DNA of 64,000 nt, from contig DASYYH010000023.1 of NCBI GenBank assembly GCA_035934015.1, positions 62,001 to 126,000 on the forward strand, given 5' to 3'. How positions within the stretch are numbered: position 1 is the stretch's first letter; every line of letters begins with the position of its first letter. Shown here one piece after another: positions 24,913 to 32,959 of the stretch. Source of the DNA: Candidatus Acidiferrales bacterium (GTDB taxonomy: Bacteria; Acidobacteriota; Terriglobia; Acidiferrales; UBA7541). The notes beneath the pieces are model-generated. The model saw only the letters and a list, made by a program, of their open reading frames with translations, was not told where the DNA came from and made no database searches. The translations under genes were made by a program, and so were the position numbers.

Positions 24913-26319
24913 ATGAACGCTGCATTGCCATCCATCGTCATCGTCGGACGCCCCAACGTGGGCAAATCGACGCTCTTCAACCGCCTCACCGGCACGCGCC
25001 GCTCCATCGTCACCGACGAACCCGGTATCACGCGCGATCGCATCTACGGCGCTGCCGAATGGGAAGGCAAGCCCTTTGAAGTCGTCGACACCGGCGGCAT
25101 CGTTCCCGAAGAAAAAGCCGGAATCCCCGGAGAAATTCTGCGTCAGGCGAAAGTCGCCATCGAAAATGCCACGCAGGTTTTGCTCGTCACGGACGCGCGC
25201 GCTGGCCTCGTTCCGCTCGATCTCGAACTCGCTCAGCTTCTCCGCCGCGCCGGCAAACCGCCCGTCATTGTCGCTAACAAAGTCGATTCGCCGAAGCAAA
25301 TGGCGCTCGCCGCGCCTTTCTACGAATTGGGCGAGAAAGTTTTTCCAGTCTCCTCCGAGCACGGTTTCGGCATCGACGAACTGCTCGACGCGCTCACTGC
25401 AGATTTTCCCGCGGGCTCCGCTCCTGCTCCGCCACCGGAAATCAATGTCGCCATTGTCGGACGGCCGAACGTCGGCAAATCCACGCTCCTCAATCGCATG
25501 GTCGGCGAAGAGCGCTCGATTGTTTCTTCCGAGCCTGGCACGACGCGCGACGCCGTCGACACCGTCGTCGAACGCAGCGGCAAAATGTACCGCTTCCTCG
25601 ACACAGCCGGCATCCGCCGCAAAGGCAAGACGCGCCTCGTCGCCGAAAAGCTCAGCGTCGTCATGGCACGGCGGCATCTCGAACGCGCAGACGTCGCCCT
25701 CCTGGTCATTGATGGCTCACTCGGTGTCACTTCGCACGACGCCACCATCGCCAGCTACACGCAGCAGTCCGGCAGCGCCTTGATTGTTGTGGTCAATAAA
25801 TGGGACCTCGCTCTCGCCGCAGCCAGCGAGCGCGCTGCGGAAGAAAGCAAATCGAAAGCGAGCCAGCCGCGCCTGAATCCGCAAAAGCTCATGGCCGACT
25901 ACGAAAAACTCATTCGCGCGAAATTGAAATTCCTCGACTACGCTCCCATTATTTTTCTTTCTGCCCTCACCGGCGAGCGCACCAGCGGACTTTTCGCACT
26001 TATCGACCATGTGGTCGCCTCGCGTCAGCGCCGCATTTCCACCGGCGAAATCAATCGCTGGCTCGCCGGAGTGGATCTCGAACGCGGCACATCGCCAGCC
26101 GAACGCAAAATCAAAATCTATTACGTCACCCAGGCTTCCGTCGCTCCGCCCACGTTTGTTTTGTTCACCAATCAGATTCGCCGCCTGCATTTCAGCTACG
26201 AGCGCTTCCTGGAAAATCAGTTGCGCAAGAAATTCGATTTCACCGGTACGCCGATCCGTTTTCAGCAGCGCGTCAAGCAGCGCACGCGCCGCTCTGCGCG
26301 CGCGGATCGCTCCGTTTGA
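24913..26319 (+). CDS. der: Ribosome assembly GTPase Der (EngA)
   Basis: A 468-residue GTPase with two tandem G domains. The first has GRPNVGKSTLFNRL at residues 12-25; the second has GRPNVGKSTLLNRM near residue 186. Each has switch and DTxG segments (VDTGGIVPEE, LDTAGIRRKG) and NKxD (VANKVD, VVNKWDLA). A C-terminal KH-like domain follows. Der acts in 50S subunit maturation. The insertion SERAAEESKSKASQPRLNPQ in the second G domain is longer than usual. It is divergent from dinG with a 117-nt gap. Confidence 0.97.
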   Translation: MNAALPSIVIVGRPNVGKSTLFNRLTGTRRSIVTDEPGITRDRIYGAAEWEGKPFEVVDTGGIVPEEKAGIPGEILRQAKVAIENATQVLLVTDARAGLVPLDLELAQLLRRAGKPPVIVANKVDSPKQMALAAPFYELGEKVFPVSSEHGFGIDELLDALTADFPAGSAPAPPPEINVAIVGRPNVGKSTLLNRMVGEERSIVSSEPGTTRDAVDTVVERSGKMYRFLDTAGIRRKGKTRLVAEKLSVVMARRHLERADVALLVIDGSLGVTSHDATIASYTQQSGSALIVVVNKWDLALAAASERAAEESKSKASQPRLNPQKLMADYEKLIRAKLKFLDYAPIIFLSALTGERTSGLFALIDHVVASRQRRISTGEINRWLAGVDLERGTSPAERKIKIYYVTQASVAPPTFVLFTNQIRRLHFSYERFLENQLRKKFDFTGTPIRFQQRVKQRTRRSARADRSV

Positions 26320-26353
26320 TCGGTTCCTGCAACATTGCCCGTGAATTCCGCGG

Positions 26354-28096
26354 ATGTTTTGCTTACAATCGCCTGGCGTGAAACGACAATTCGCCTTCGC
26401 CGCGTTACCGCGGCGATTTTGCAAAAGAAGTCAGCCTTTGAGCGCAAAAAACTCGAAACGTACAGGTTCCCAATTGAGTCGTCGAAAATTTCTCGGCTCT
26501 GCTGCAGCCATTGGCGCGGCATCCGTCGTCGCTCCGGCGCTCGCCGCACGCGGGAGTGAACCAGCACAGTCTTGGGAGATAAAGCCATTCGAGTTGGACG
26601 AAATTACCGTCGCTGAACTTCAGGGCGGCATAAGTTCGGGGAAATTTACGGCTCATTCCATCGTGCAGAAGTATCTCGACCGCATCGCGGAAATCGACAA
26701 GCAAGGCCCGGGCGTCAATTCCGTCATCGAACTCAATCCTGACGCGCTTTCCATTGCCGATTCGCTCGATGCCGAGCGCAAGAGCAAAGGCCCGCGCGGC
26801 CCGCTCCACGGCATTCCGGTGCTCATCAAGGACAACATCGGCACCGCCGACCGCATGATGACCACCGCAGGTTCGCTCGCGCTTTCCGGTTTCACTCCCA
26901 CAAAAGATTCTGGAGTTGCGCGGCGGCTGCGCGAAGGTGGCGCCGTGATTCTCGGCAAAACGAATCTCAGCGAATGGGCGAATTTTCGTTCGCGTCATTC
27001 TTCGAGCGGCTGGAGCGGACGCGGCGGCCAGACGCACAATCCTTACGCCATTGATCGCAATCCCTGCGGCTCGAGCTCCGGCTCAGGCGCCGCGGCTTCG
27101 GCAAATCTCGCCGCCATCACCATCGGAACGGAAACCGATGGTTCGGTCGTTTGTCCGTCTTCTGCCAATGGCGTCGTCGGAATCAAGCCGACGGTTGGTC
27201 TCGTCAGCCGCGCCGGAATCATTCCCATTTCGCACAGCCAGGATACTGCCGGGCCGATCTGCCGCACCGTCGCTGATGCCGCCGCCTTGCTGAGCGCGAT
27301 TGCCAGCGTCGATCCCGATGACCCAGCCACAAAAAATCCGGCGCGCAAAGCCGAGCCGGATTACACGAAATTTCTCGATCGCTCTGGTTTGCGCGGCGCG
27401 CGCATCGGCGTAGTACGAGAACTCTTCGGCTTCAGCGAAAAGCTCGCGCCCATTATGAAAAGTGCGCTCGACGCAATCAAAAGCGAAGGCGCCGTCCTGA
27501 TCGACCCCGTCGAAATTTCCTCCCTTGGTAAACTCGGAGAAAACGAAAATACCGTTCTGCAATACGAATTCAAATCCGACATGCGCGCCTATTTCGCACA
27601 ATTTCCCAATGCACCCATGCATTCGCTCCAGGACATCATCGAATTCAACGAGCGGAATTCCGATAAAGAGCTTCTCTACTTCGGCCAAAATATAATGATC
27701 GAATCGGAGAAGCGCGGCCCGCTCACGGATAAAGCCTATCTCGATGCGCTTGAAAAAAATCATCGCCTCGCGCGCGAGGAGGGAATCGACGCCGCGATGA
27801 ATAAGCACAATCTCGACGCGCTGATCGCTCCGACCGCAGGTCCCACCTGGGTCACGGATCTTGTCGACGGCGACCACGGCTTCGGCGGAAGCTCTTCTCT
27901 TCCCGCCGTCGCGGGCTATCCCCATGTCACCGTTCCGGCGGGTTTCATTTTTGGCTTGCCCGTGGGAATTTCCTTTTTCGGCCGCGCCTGGAGTGAATCT
28001 GCTTTGATTAAAATCGCTTACGCTTTCGAACAAACCACGCACGTTCGCAAGCCGCCGAAATTCCTGCCCACGGTGGATCTCGCGCCGGGATCGTGA
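26354..28096 (+). CDS. Tat-exported amidase (amidase signature family)
   Basis: A 580-residue enzyme with an amidase signature domain. The Ser-cisSer-Lys triad is visible: Lys in IPVLIKDNIG, a Ser-rich GSSSGSGAAAS segment and the nucleophile region TDGSVVCPSS. Before it is a twin-arginine signal, SRRKFLGSAAAIGAASVVAP (around residues 43-62), so the enzyme is probably folded in the cytoplasm and exported. The start is uncertain: the first 40 residues look non-conserved, and GTG at 26378 or a start just before the RR motif are possible. The amide substrate is unknown; it is not a GatA because no GatB/C partner is present. Confidence 0.88.
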   Translation: MFCLQSPGVKRQFAFAALPRRFCKRSQPLSAKNSKRTGSQLSRRKFLGSAAAIGAASVVAPALAARGSEPAQSWEIKPFELDEITVAELQGGISSGKFTAHSIVQKYLDRIAEIDKQGPGVNSVIELNPDALSIADSLDAERKSKGPRGPLHGIPVLIKDNIGTADRMMTTAGSLALSGFTPTKDSGVARRLREGGAVILGKTNLSEWANFRSRHSSSGWSGRGGQTHNPYAIDRNPCGSSSGSGAAASANLAAITIGTETDGSVVCPSSANGVVGIKPTVGLVSRAGIIPISHSQDTAGPICRTVADAAALLSAIASVDPDDPATKNPARKAEPDYTKFLDRSGLRGARIGVVRELFGFSEKLAPIMKSALDAIKSEGAVLIDPVEISSLGKLGENENTVLQYEFKSDMRAYFAQFPNAPMHSLQDIIEFNERNSDKELLYFGQNIMIESEKRGPLTDKAYLDALEKNHRLAREEGIDAAMNKHNLDALIAPTAGPTWVTDLVDGDHGFGGSSSLPAVAGYPHVTVPAGFIFGLPVGISFFGRAWSESALIKIAYAFEQTTHVRKPPKFLPTVDLAPGS

Positions 28097-28130
28097 CGCA
28101 GGCGCATCCGTTCCACGTGCTTGTCAAGGG

Positions 28131-28158
28131 TTGACACCGCGCGGAATCGGTCTACGAT
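28131..28158 (+). promoter_or_regulatory. Sigma-70 promoter for merR-tRNA-Pro
   Basis: A perfect -35 TTGACA (28131-28136) and TACGAT (28153-28158) are separated by 16 nt, 24 nt before the MerR start codon. A purine-rich stretch (CGAGAGAGC) follows and may serve as the ribosome binding site region. The unit probably continues through the tRNA gene. Confidence 0.65.
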
Positions 28159-28182
28159 AACGAGAGAGCACGGACAAGCCAG

Positions 28183-28599
28183 ATGGCCACGGCGGCCCAA
28201 CACGCGCCAGCAATTCCTGACAAAAGCCTGTTTCGCATCGGTGAAGTCAGCCGCCTGACAGGAACAAAGGCGTTCGTCTTACGTTACTGGGAAACGGAAT
28301 TTCCGACGCTGCAGCCGGTGAAAAGCTCGAGCGGCCATCGCATGTACCGCCGTGAAGACATCGAGAGCGTTTTCGAAATCAAGCGCCTGCTCTATGACGA
28401 AGGATTCACGATTGCCGGCGCGCGCCGTCATCTTGCTGAACAAAACGGAACTGCCGATGCAAGCGCCGTTGCCGAATCCGTTGCGCCTCCCGCACGCGAG
28501 CGCGAACGCGATCACGAACTTTCGCGCGCGCAGCGAAAATTGTTGCTCGATCTCCGCGAAGAGCTTCTCGCTATCTTGACCCTTCTCGAACCGCGGTGA
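28183..28599 (+). CDS. MerR-family transcriptional regulator
   Basis: A 138-residue regulator. The winged-helix MerR DNA-binding domain spans residues about 16-85, beginning [21 protein letters not shown] and continuing with [14 protein letters not shown] linker rich in Ala and Pro follows, then a C-terminal coiled-coil helix ([20 protein letters not shown]) for dimerisation. No cysteine or effector domain is seen, so it is a minimal MerR. It is followed after 21 nt by tRNA-Pro. I recall a similar merR/tRNA-Pro pairing near ihfA in Proteobacteria, but there is no ihfA gene here. Confidence 0.88.
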   Translation: MATAAQHAPAIPDKSLFRIGEVSRLTGTKAFVLRYWETEFPTLQPVKSSSGHRMYRREDIESVFEIKRLLYDEGFTIAGARRHLAEQNGTADASAVAESVAPPARERERDHELSRAQRKLLLDLREELLAILTLLEPR

Positions 28600-28620
28600 T
28601 ACGCTATTTTTGCTTGTTGT

Positions 28621-28697
28621 CGGGACGTGGCGCAGCCTGGTAGCGCGCACGCTTGGGGTGCGTGAGGTCGCTGGTTCGAATCCAGTCGTCCCGACCA
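28621..28697 (+). tRNA. tRNA-Pro(GGG)
   Basis: A 77-nt cloverleaf with CCA encoded. The acceptor stem CGGGACG pairs with CGTCCCG, and the D arm contains AGCCTGGTAGC. The anticodon stem CACGC/GCGTG encloses the loop TTGGGGT with anticodon GGG. The T arm contains GGTTCGAATCC. It starts 21 nt after the merR stop and is likely co-transcribed with it. Confidence 0.95.
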
Positions 28698-28757
28698 TTC
28701 TTTGCCGACAGCAATAATTTCACCGGTTCGCCCCTCCGGCTGTTGCATAATCTTTTC

Positions 28758-29510
28758 ATGCCCAATATTTTGGTGACCAACGACGACGGCATCTCCGCGC
28801 ACGGTCTGCGCGCGCTTGTTCACGCGCTGCAATCGGTCGGCACAGTGATCGTTGTCGCGCCGTCGCACGAGCGCAGCGCAACAGCGCAATCGCTCACGCT
28901 GCGCCAGCCGATTTTCTGCGAGCAAGTCGCGGAGCGCGAATGGTCCGTCGAAGGCACGCCGGCGGACGCCATGATTCTTGCGTTTCACACGCTCTTGCCG
29001 CAGCGCCCGGACTTGGTCGTCTCCGGAATCAATCGTGGCGCGAATCTCGGCGAAAATATTTATTACTCCGGGACAGTCGGCGCGGCGATGGAGGCGGCGA
29101 TCAATCACGTTCCGGCGATTGCGATTTCCGTGGCGGCGCGAGCGAGAGAGTTCGATTACAAACCCGCGGCGGAATTCATAGCGCGGCTCGCGCCCGTCGT
29201 CTTAAAAGAAGGATTGCCGCCAGGAGTGCTGCTGAACGTCAACGTGCCGAATCCGTGTACGGGCGCGGTGCGGTTCACGCGGCAATCGCCGAAAATCACG
29301 CGCAACGTTCTTGAGCGCGGCGAAGATCCGCGCGGCCGAACTTACTATTGGCTGCACGAGCAAAAACTTACCGAGGACATCGAGCCGGATACGGATTATG
29401 CAGCGATTCGCGACGGTGCGATTTCCGTCACACCGCTTGAGCTCGATCACACGCACACCGCTTCGCTGAACCATCTCTCGCGCTGGACGCCGCTGCTCGA
29501 GAAAAAATAG
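28758..29510 (+). CDS. surE: 5'/3'-nucleotidase SurE
   Basis: A 250-residue metal-dependent nucleotidase. The N-terminal MPNILVTNDDGISAHG carries the catalytic Asp pair, ending at residue 16. SHERSATAQSLTL, SGINRGANLGENIYYSGTVGAA and LLNVNVPN are further family motifs. The frame is open upstream into the tRNA gene, so I chose ATG 28758, where conserved sequence starts. Its cellular role in nucleotide salvage and stationary-phase survival is known for relatives. It lies 60 nt after the tRNA gene. Confidence 0.95.
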   Translation: MPNILVTNDDGISAHGLRALVHALQSVGTVIVVAPSHERSATAQSLTLRQPIFCEQVAEREWSVEGTPADAMILAFHTLLPQRPDLVVSGINRGANLGENIYYSGTVGAAMEAAINHVPAIAISVAARAREFDYKPAAEFIARLAPVVLKEGLPPGVLLNVNVPNPCTGAVRFTRQSPKITRNVLERGEDPRGRTYYWLHEQKLTEDIEPDTDYAAIRDGAISVTPLELDHTHTASLNHLSRWTPLLEKK

Positions 29511-29540
29511 CTCCGCGATTCATCCTTCATTCCCTTGCAT

Positions 29541-30722
29541 TTATGCGCTGGCACGAGCGCCTGCGGATTTTGCGAGCCGTGCACACAGCGCGGTGTTCGT
29601 GGCCATTTCAATCGCCGTCCAGGCCATCGCCAGGCCGCCATCGAGCACGGCTTTGTCAGCGTCCGGCGTGACGCAATGTGCAGTGAATTCCGGCTGATGA
29701 TTCGCGGCCGGGAAAGAATTAATTCCGATCATCGGATGGATGGACGGAATGGCGTAAGAAACATTTCCCATGTCCGTGGAAGCGGCCATGCGCTGCATCA
29801 TGGGCGTCATCTCGGGGAATTTGCGGCCGAGCGTTTCCGCGTTGCGTTTGTAAATCAAGCCGATTTCGTGGTCGTACTTGACGTCGGCATAAGGTTTGTC
29901 ACCGCCGCGAATTTCGAGCTTCGCGCCGGTGGCGATGGCGCCCGCCTCGAAGCAGCGATGCACTTTCGTGCGCACGTCGTCGAGTTCCTGAATATTTTCC
30001 GCGCGGACCATATATTTCGCGGAAGTGTGCGCGGGAACGACATTAGGTGCGTCGCCGCCGTGCGTGATGATTCCGTGCACGCGATCGGTGGGACGCAAAT
30101 GCTGGCGCAAGAGTCCAATGGAAGTTTGCGCGACCGTGAGCGCATCGGCGGCGTTGATGCCCATTTCAGGGAACGCCGAGGAATGCGCTTCTTTTCCGGT
30201 GTAATAAACGTCAAAGATGGACGCGGCGATGAGATGCGCTTCCAGCATTTCCATGGGCGCGGGATGAACCATCATGGCGGCGTGCATTCCCACGAACGCG
30301 CCGCGCTCGAGGAGAATGATTTTGCCGCTGGCGTTGCCGACTTCCTCGGCAGGCGTGCCGATGACAGTGACCGTGAGGCCGACGTCATTCGCGACTTTCG
30401 CCGCAGCAATTCCTGCGCCGACAGCCATCGCGGCGATGATGTTGTGGCCGCAGGCGTGGCCGATGGCCGGCAGGCAATCGTATTCCGCGCAGATGGCGAC
30501 ATGCAGAGGCCCGTTTCCGGCGCGCGCAGAAAAAGCCGTGGGGAGATCGCAGATGTTGCGCTTTACGTCGAAGCCAGCATCAGCCAGTTCATCGGCGAGC
30601 CATGCGGCGGCTTTTTCTTCTTCGAAGCCAAGCTCCGGATGCGCGTGGATGCGATGGCTCAAGTCGAGAAGCTTTTTTTCTGACTGCCGAAATCGCTCTT
30701 GCGCTCCTGCTTTTGCGTCCAT
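29541..30722 (-). CDS. M20-family amidohydrolase (aminoacylase/AbgB-like)
   Basis: A 393-residue metalloenzyme of the M20D group. Signatures are the start HRIHAHPELGFEE, ICAEYDCLPAIGHACGHNIIAA (metal ligands, near residues 85-110), GTPAEEVGNASGKIIL (catalytic Glu) and YYTGKEAHSSAFPEMGINAADA (start of the dimerisation domain). It hydrolyses amide bonds of N-acyl amino acids or small dipeptide-like substrates. The exact substrate is unknown. It is convergent with surE (30 nt gap) and lies 28 nt after the Rieske oxygenase gene, with which it may be co-transcribed. Confidence 0.88.
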   Translation of the reverse strand: MDAKAGAQERFRQSEKKLLDLSHRIHAHPELGFEEEKAAAWLADELADAGFDVKRNICDLPTAFSARAGNGPLHVAICAEYDCLPAIGHACGHNIIAAMAVGAGIAAAKVANDVGLTVTVIGTPAEEVGNASGKIILLERGAFVGMHAAMMVHPAPMEMLEAHLIAASIFDVYYTGKEAHSSAFPEMGINAADALTVAQTSIGLLRQHLRPTDRVHGIITHGGDAPNVVPAHTSAKYMVRAENIQELDDVRTKVHRCFEAGAIATGAKLEIRGGDKPYADVKYDHEIGLIYKRNAETLGRKFPEMTPMMQRMAASTDMGNVSYAIPSIHPMIGINSFPAANHQPEFTAHCVTPDADKAVLDGGLAMAWTAIEMATNTALCARLAKSAGARASA

Positions 30723-30750
30723 GGTCGTTCTCCCTATTGATTCGCTCGCA

Positions 30751-31884
30751 TTATTCCTTCATGGCGGCTCGCAAGTCCGCGGCGAGCAACCGATGAAACA
30801 GATGCTCGCCTGCCTCACGGCGGACGGAAAGCCTTCCGGCGCGATAGGCGCGGGAATGCAGGCCGCGCTGCACCGATTCGCAGATGTCCACGTCCTCTTC
30901 CTGCACGCGATGGCTCACGGCGATGCTCTGGCGATTGTATTCCTTTGCGGCGTCATTTGTGGCTGCGAAATAAAAATCGAAGATGACGCGGCAGCGGTCC
31001 ACGGAAAGCGGCAAGACAAGGTTCGTATCGAGATAGCCTTCATACCAATTGAGCATGAAATTCGGATATTGCCAGAAATAATTGGCGCGATTGCCCTGGC
31101 GCGTAGCGACCGCGTCGGGATCGGCGGAGGCGCCGGAAGTTTCCATAGGGCTCGATTGCAGGCAGAAGCGGTCCTCATTTTCAATGGTGTAGTTCGCATA
31201 ATCGAGAACGCTGTTCAGGCCTTTGTGCAGATGCGGGACGTGATAGCCGCCGTCGAGATAATTGTCGACGTAAACTTTCCAGTTGCAGTTCAAATCGTAC
31301 ACGCGGCGCTCGAAAAAATGCAGCGAGCCGAGACCGAGCGGCTTCGCGCGCGCGACAAGACCGCCGAGAAATTCTTCGAGCGGCGCGGCGTGCGCGTCGA
31401 GATTGACGAAGACGAATTTTTCCCAAGCGGCGACGCGAACGGGAACGAGGCCGTTTTTCGCGCGATCGAAATTGCAGACGCCATCGAAATCGGGCGTGCC
31501 TTTCAATGCGCCATCGGTGCCGTAAGTCCAGCCATGATACGGGCAGCGGAAATTCGCGGCGCTTCCTTGCGCTTCGGTGACGACGGCGGCGGCGTGGTGG
31601 CGGCAGACGTTGTAGAAGGCGCGAAGTTCGCCATCGGCGCTGCGCACGACGACGATGGGTTCGCCGGCGAGATCTACGGTGAAAAATTGGCCGTGCGCGG
31701 CAACTTGATCCAACCGGCCGACAGCCTGCCACGTGCGGCCAAAGACGGATTGACTTTCGAGTTCGGCGACGCGCGAATCGATGTACCACGAAGCGGGGAT
31801 CGTGAAGGCCTCGGCGAGCGGGGCGCAAGCGTCGTAGGCGTCGAGAGTTTGTTTCAGAGAATCATTCTTGAGCGATTCGGGCAA
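30751..31884 (-). CDS. Rieske non-heme iron oxygenase, alpha subunit
   Basis: An oxygenase alpha subunit with a Rieske [2Fe-2S] motif, CRHHAAAVVTEAQ followed by CPYHGWTYG (Cys-x-His and Cys-x2-His). A catalytic mononuclear-iron motif follows, NYLDGGYHVPHLHKGL. The C-terminal VQRGLHSRAYRAGRLS resembles the choline/GbcA-like branch, so a quaternary-amine or small-amine substrate is possible but not shown. There is no ATG near the conserved N-terminus. I place the start at TTG 31884, giving 377 residues. The frame stays open to 32271 through repeat sequence, which is unlikely to be coding. No reductase gene is adjacent. Confidence 0.8.
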   Translation of the reverse strand: MPESLKNDSLKQTLDAYDACAPLAEAFTIPASWYIDSRVAELESQSVFGRTWQAVGRLDQVAAHGQFFTVDLAGEPIVVVRSADGELRAFYNVCRHHAAAVVTEAQGSAANFRCPYHGWTYGTDGALKGTPDFDGVCNFDRAKNGLVPVRVAAWEKFVFVNLDAHAAPLEEFLGGLVARAKPLGLGSLHFFERRVYDLNCNWKVYVDNYLDGGYHVPHLHKGLNSVLDYANYTIENEDRFCLQSSPMETSGASADPDAVATRQGNRANYFWQYPNFMLNWYEGYLDTNLVLPLSVDRCRVIFDFYFAATNDAAKEYNRQSIAVSHRVQEEDVDICESVQRGLHSRAYRAGRLSVRREAGEHLFHRLLAADLRAAMKE

Positions 31885-31978
31885 GTCGCGGCCTCGGGCT
31901 GAGTTTCGGTGCGCGCCGATTATGGCGCGAAATGGCGCGGCGGGGAAGGTGGCTGGTGAATTTAGATCAGAACGGGGA

Positions 31979-32102
31979 GCGAGTGTCCGAGAACGGACAG
32001 AGACACGAAAAAAATCGCGAAAAAACTCGATTAGAAATAGCTCCGATGCCCTGTTTTGTGCGAGTTGCATGAGGTTCTTATTTCCCATAGAAACTCGATT
32101 AG
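31979..32102. repeat. Intergenic direct repeat, copy A
   Basis: First of two imperfect ~124-nt direct repeats. It starts with GCGAGTGTCCGA, has CGATTAG at 32028 and 32096, and contains a TGTTTTGTGCGAGTTGCAT core near 32051-32070. Copy B at 32182-32304 has the same order of blocks at nearly the same spacing. A GC-rich segment separates them (32103-32181), including CCGCCTTCGCCAGAGGCTACGGCG, an imperfect palindrome. Confidence 0.75.
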
Positions 32103-32181
32103 CCCGCCTTCGCCAGAGGCTACGGCGCGCTGGGGCCCGGCTTAGTGGCGAGCCAAACCCACGGCGCGAGGAGGGACGGAG

Positions 32182-32304
32182 GCGAGTGTCCGAAATCGCA
32201 AAGTTTTTCAAAAAACCGAAAGAATCAGCGATTAGAACGACTTCCCGTTGTTTGTTTTGTGTGAGTTGCATCGAGTTCTAATAATTCATATCTCTAGCGA
32301 TTAG
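32182..32304. repeat. Intergenic direct repeat, copy B
   Basis: Second copy of the 124-nt repeat, offset by about 201-203 nt from copy A. The GCGAGTGTCCGA block is identical, the two CGATTAG blocks are 69 nt apart (68 in copy A), and the core reads TGTTTTGTGTGAGTTGCAT. The A-rich first third differs in sequence but keeps its length. Repeat copies elsewhere in the genome are expected but not visible here. Confidence 0.75.
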
Positions 32305-32314
32305 AATCTCCTAA

Positions 32315-32352
32315 AGCGCATAAAAAGCGAAAAGGCCACGTCGCCGTGGCCT
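32315..32352 (-). terminator. Rho-independent terminator after 123-aa gene
   Basis: On the minus strand an 8-bp perfect stem (AGGCCACG/CGTGGCCT, plus-strand 32333-32340 and 32345-32352) with a four-base loop is followed by a T-rich tract TTTCGCTTTTT. It lies about 105 nt downstream of the stop of the gene at 32457-32828. Confidence 0.7.
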
Positions 32353-32456
32353 GGCATACTTCCAGCGCTATCGTTTGCAGCCTGGATTTTCCAGGCTGCT
32401 ATCTACTGTGTACCATAGAGTTAACTAAAAGTCAAGGATAAATATTGCGCGGTGCG

Positions 32457-32828
32457 TTATACGTCGACCTTAATTTTCCGCGACCGCTTTTCTACCAGCT
32501 TGAGGTGCTTCTTTAGCGCTGGGTGGACCACGATTTCTTTTGAGAGATCGATTTGGATTAGAGGGTCACTGTACTTGAGTTCCAGCGTCGAACCACCTGT
32601 GCTGCCGCCGATTCTCAGGGTTCCGACGATCGAATACTCAAAGAGAATCTTAACCGCGGTTTGAGCATCAACCGCTGAAATTCCGGCTCGTGCGAATTCC
32701 TGCTCGAATTTGGTGTAGGTAAAGCGCTCGTGTCCGAGGCGGCGCAGAACCTCGAAGAGATTTTCGACGAACGGGTACTGCTTGTGCATCTCGTCCACGA
32801 ACTCGCGATAGATTCGTTCGGAGTACAT
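32457..32828 (-). CDS. Hypothetical protein, possibly remnant of a P-loop ATPase C-terminus
   Basis: A 123-residue protein with an all-helical first half (YREFVDEMHKQYPFVENLFEVL) and a C-terminal beta region with LKYSDPLIQIDLSKEIVVHPALKKHLKLV. The last segment resembles, from memory, the extreme C-terminus of the Sll1717-type P-loop ATPases, whose ATPase domain would lie upstream. Upstream sequence here is repeat DNA, so if the resemblance is real this is a truncated remnant. It has its own start codon and a terminator downstream, so expression is possible. Confidence in the family is low. Confidence 0.5.
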   Translation of the reverse strand: MYSERIYREFVDEMHKQYPFVENLFEVLRRLGHERFTYTKFEQEFARAGISAVDAQTAVKILFEYSIVGTLRIGGSTGGSTLELKYSDPLIQIDLSKEIVVHPALKKHLKLVEKRSRKIKVDV

Positions 32829-32959
32829 GGCCTCTGCAGTATAGATATCGCTGTTTTCGATGGTATCGTGATTATTCTCGAGAGCTGTGTCCTTGCAATG
32901 CTTGCAAAAAGCGATGCGGGGATGAAGAAGCGCAAAAGGAAACGGGCGTTTGGAGCGTG

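Noticed and set aside
24796-25677. Upstream extension of the DinG-like helicase frame over der
   Set aside because: It is antisense to der GTPase sequence, so the helicase start was moved to 24795, where conserved sequence begins.
30274-31902. 542-codon plus-strand frame antisense to the M20 and Rieske genes
   Set aside because: It is the complement of two conserved genes, has an Arg/Ala-biased composition and no recognisable domain. Such long antisense frames are common in GC-rich DNA.
31868-32281. 137-residue plus-strand frame containing LFCASC and LFCVSC segments
   Set aside because: The two similar segments come directly from the nucleotide repeats; no ribosome site or conserved fold is evident.
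31979-32304. CRISPR-like array
   Set aside because: Only two long imperfect copies, no regular spacers and no cas genes nearby.
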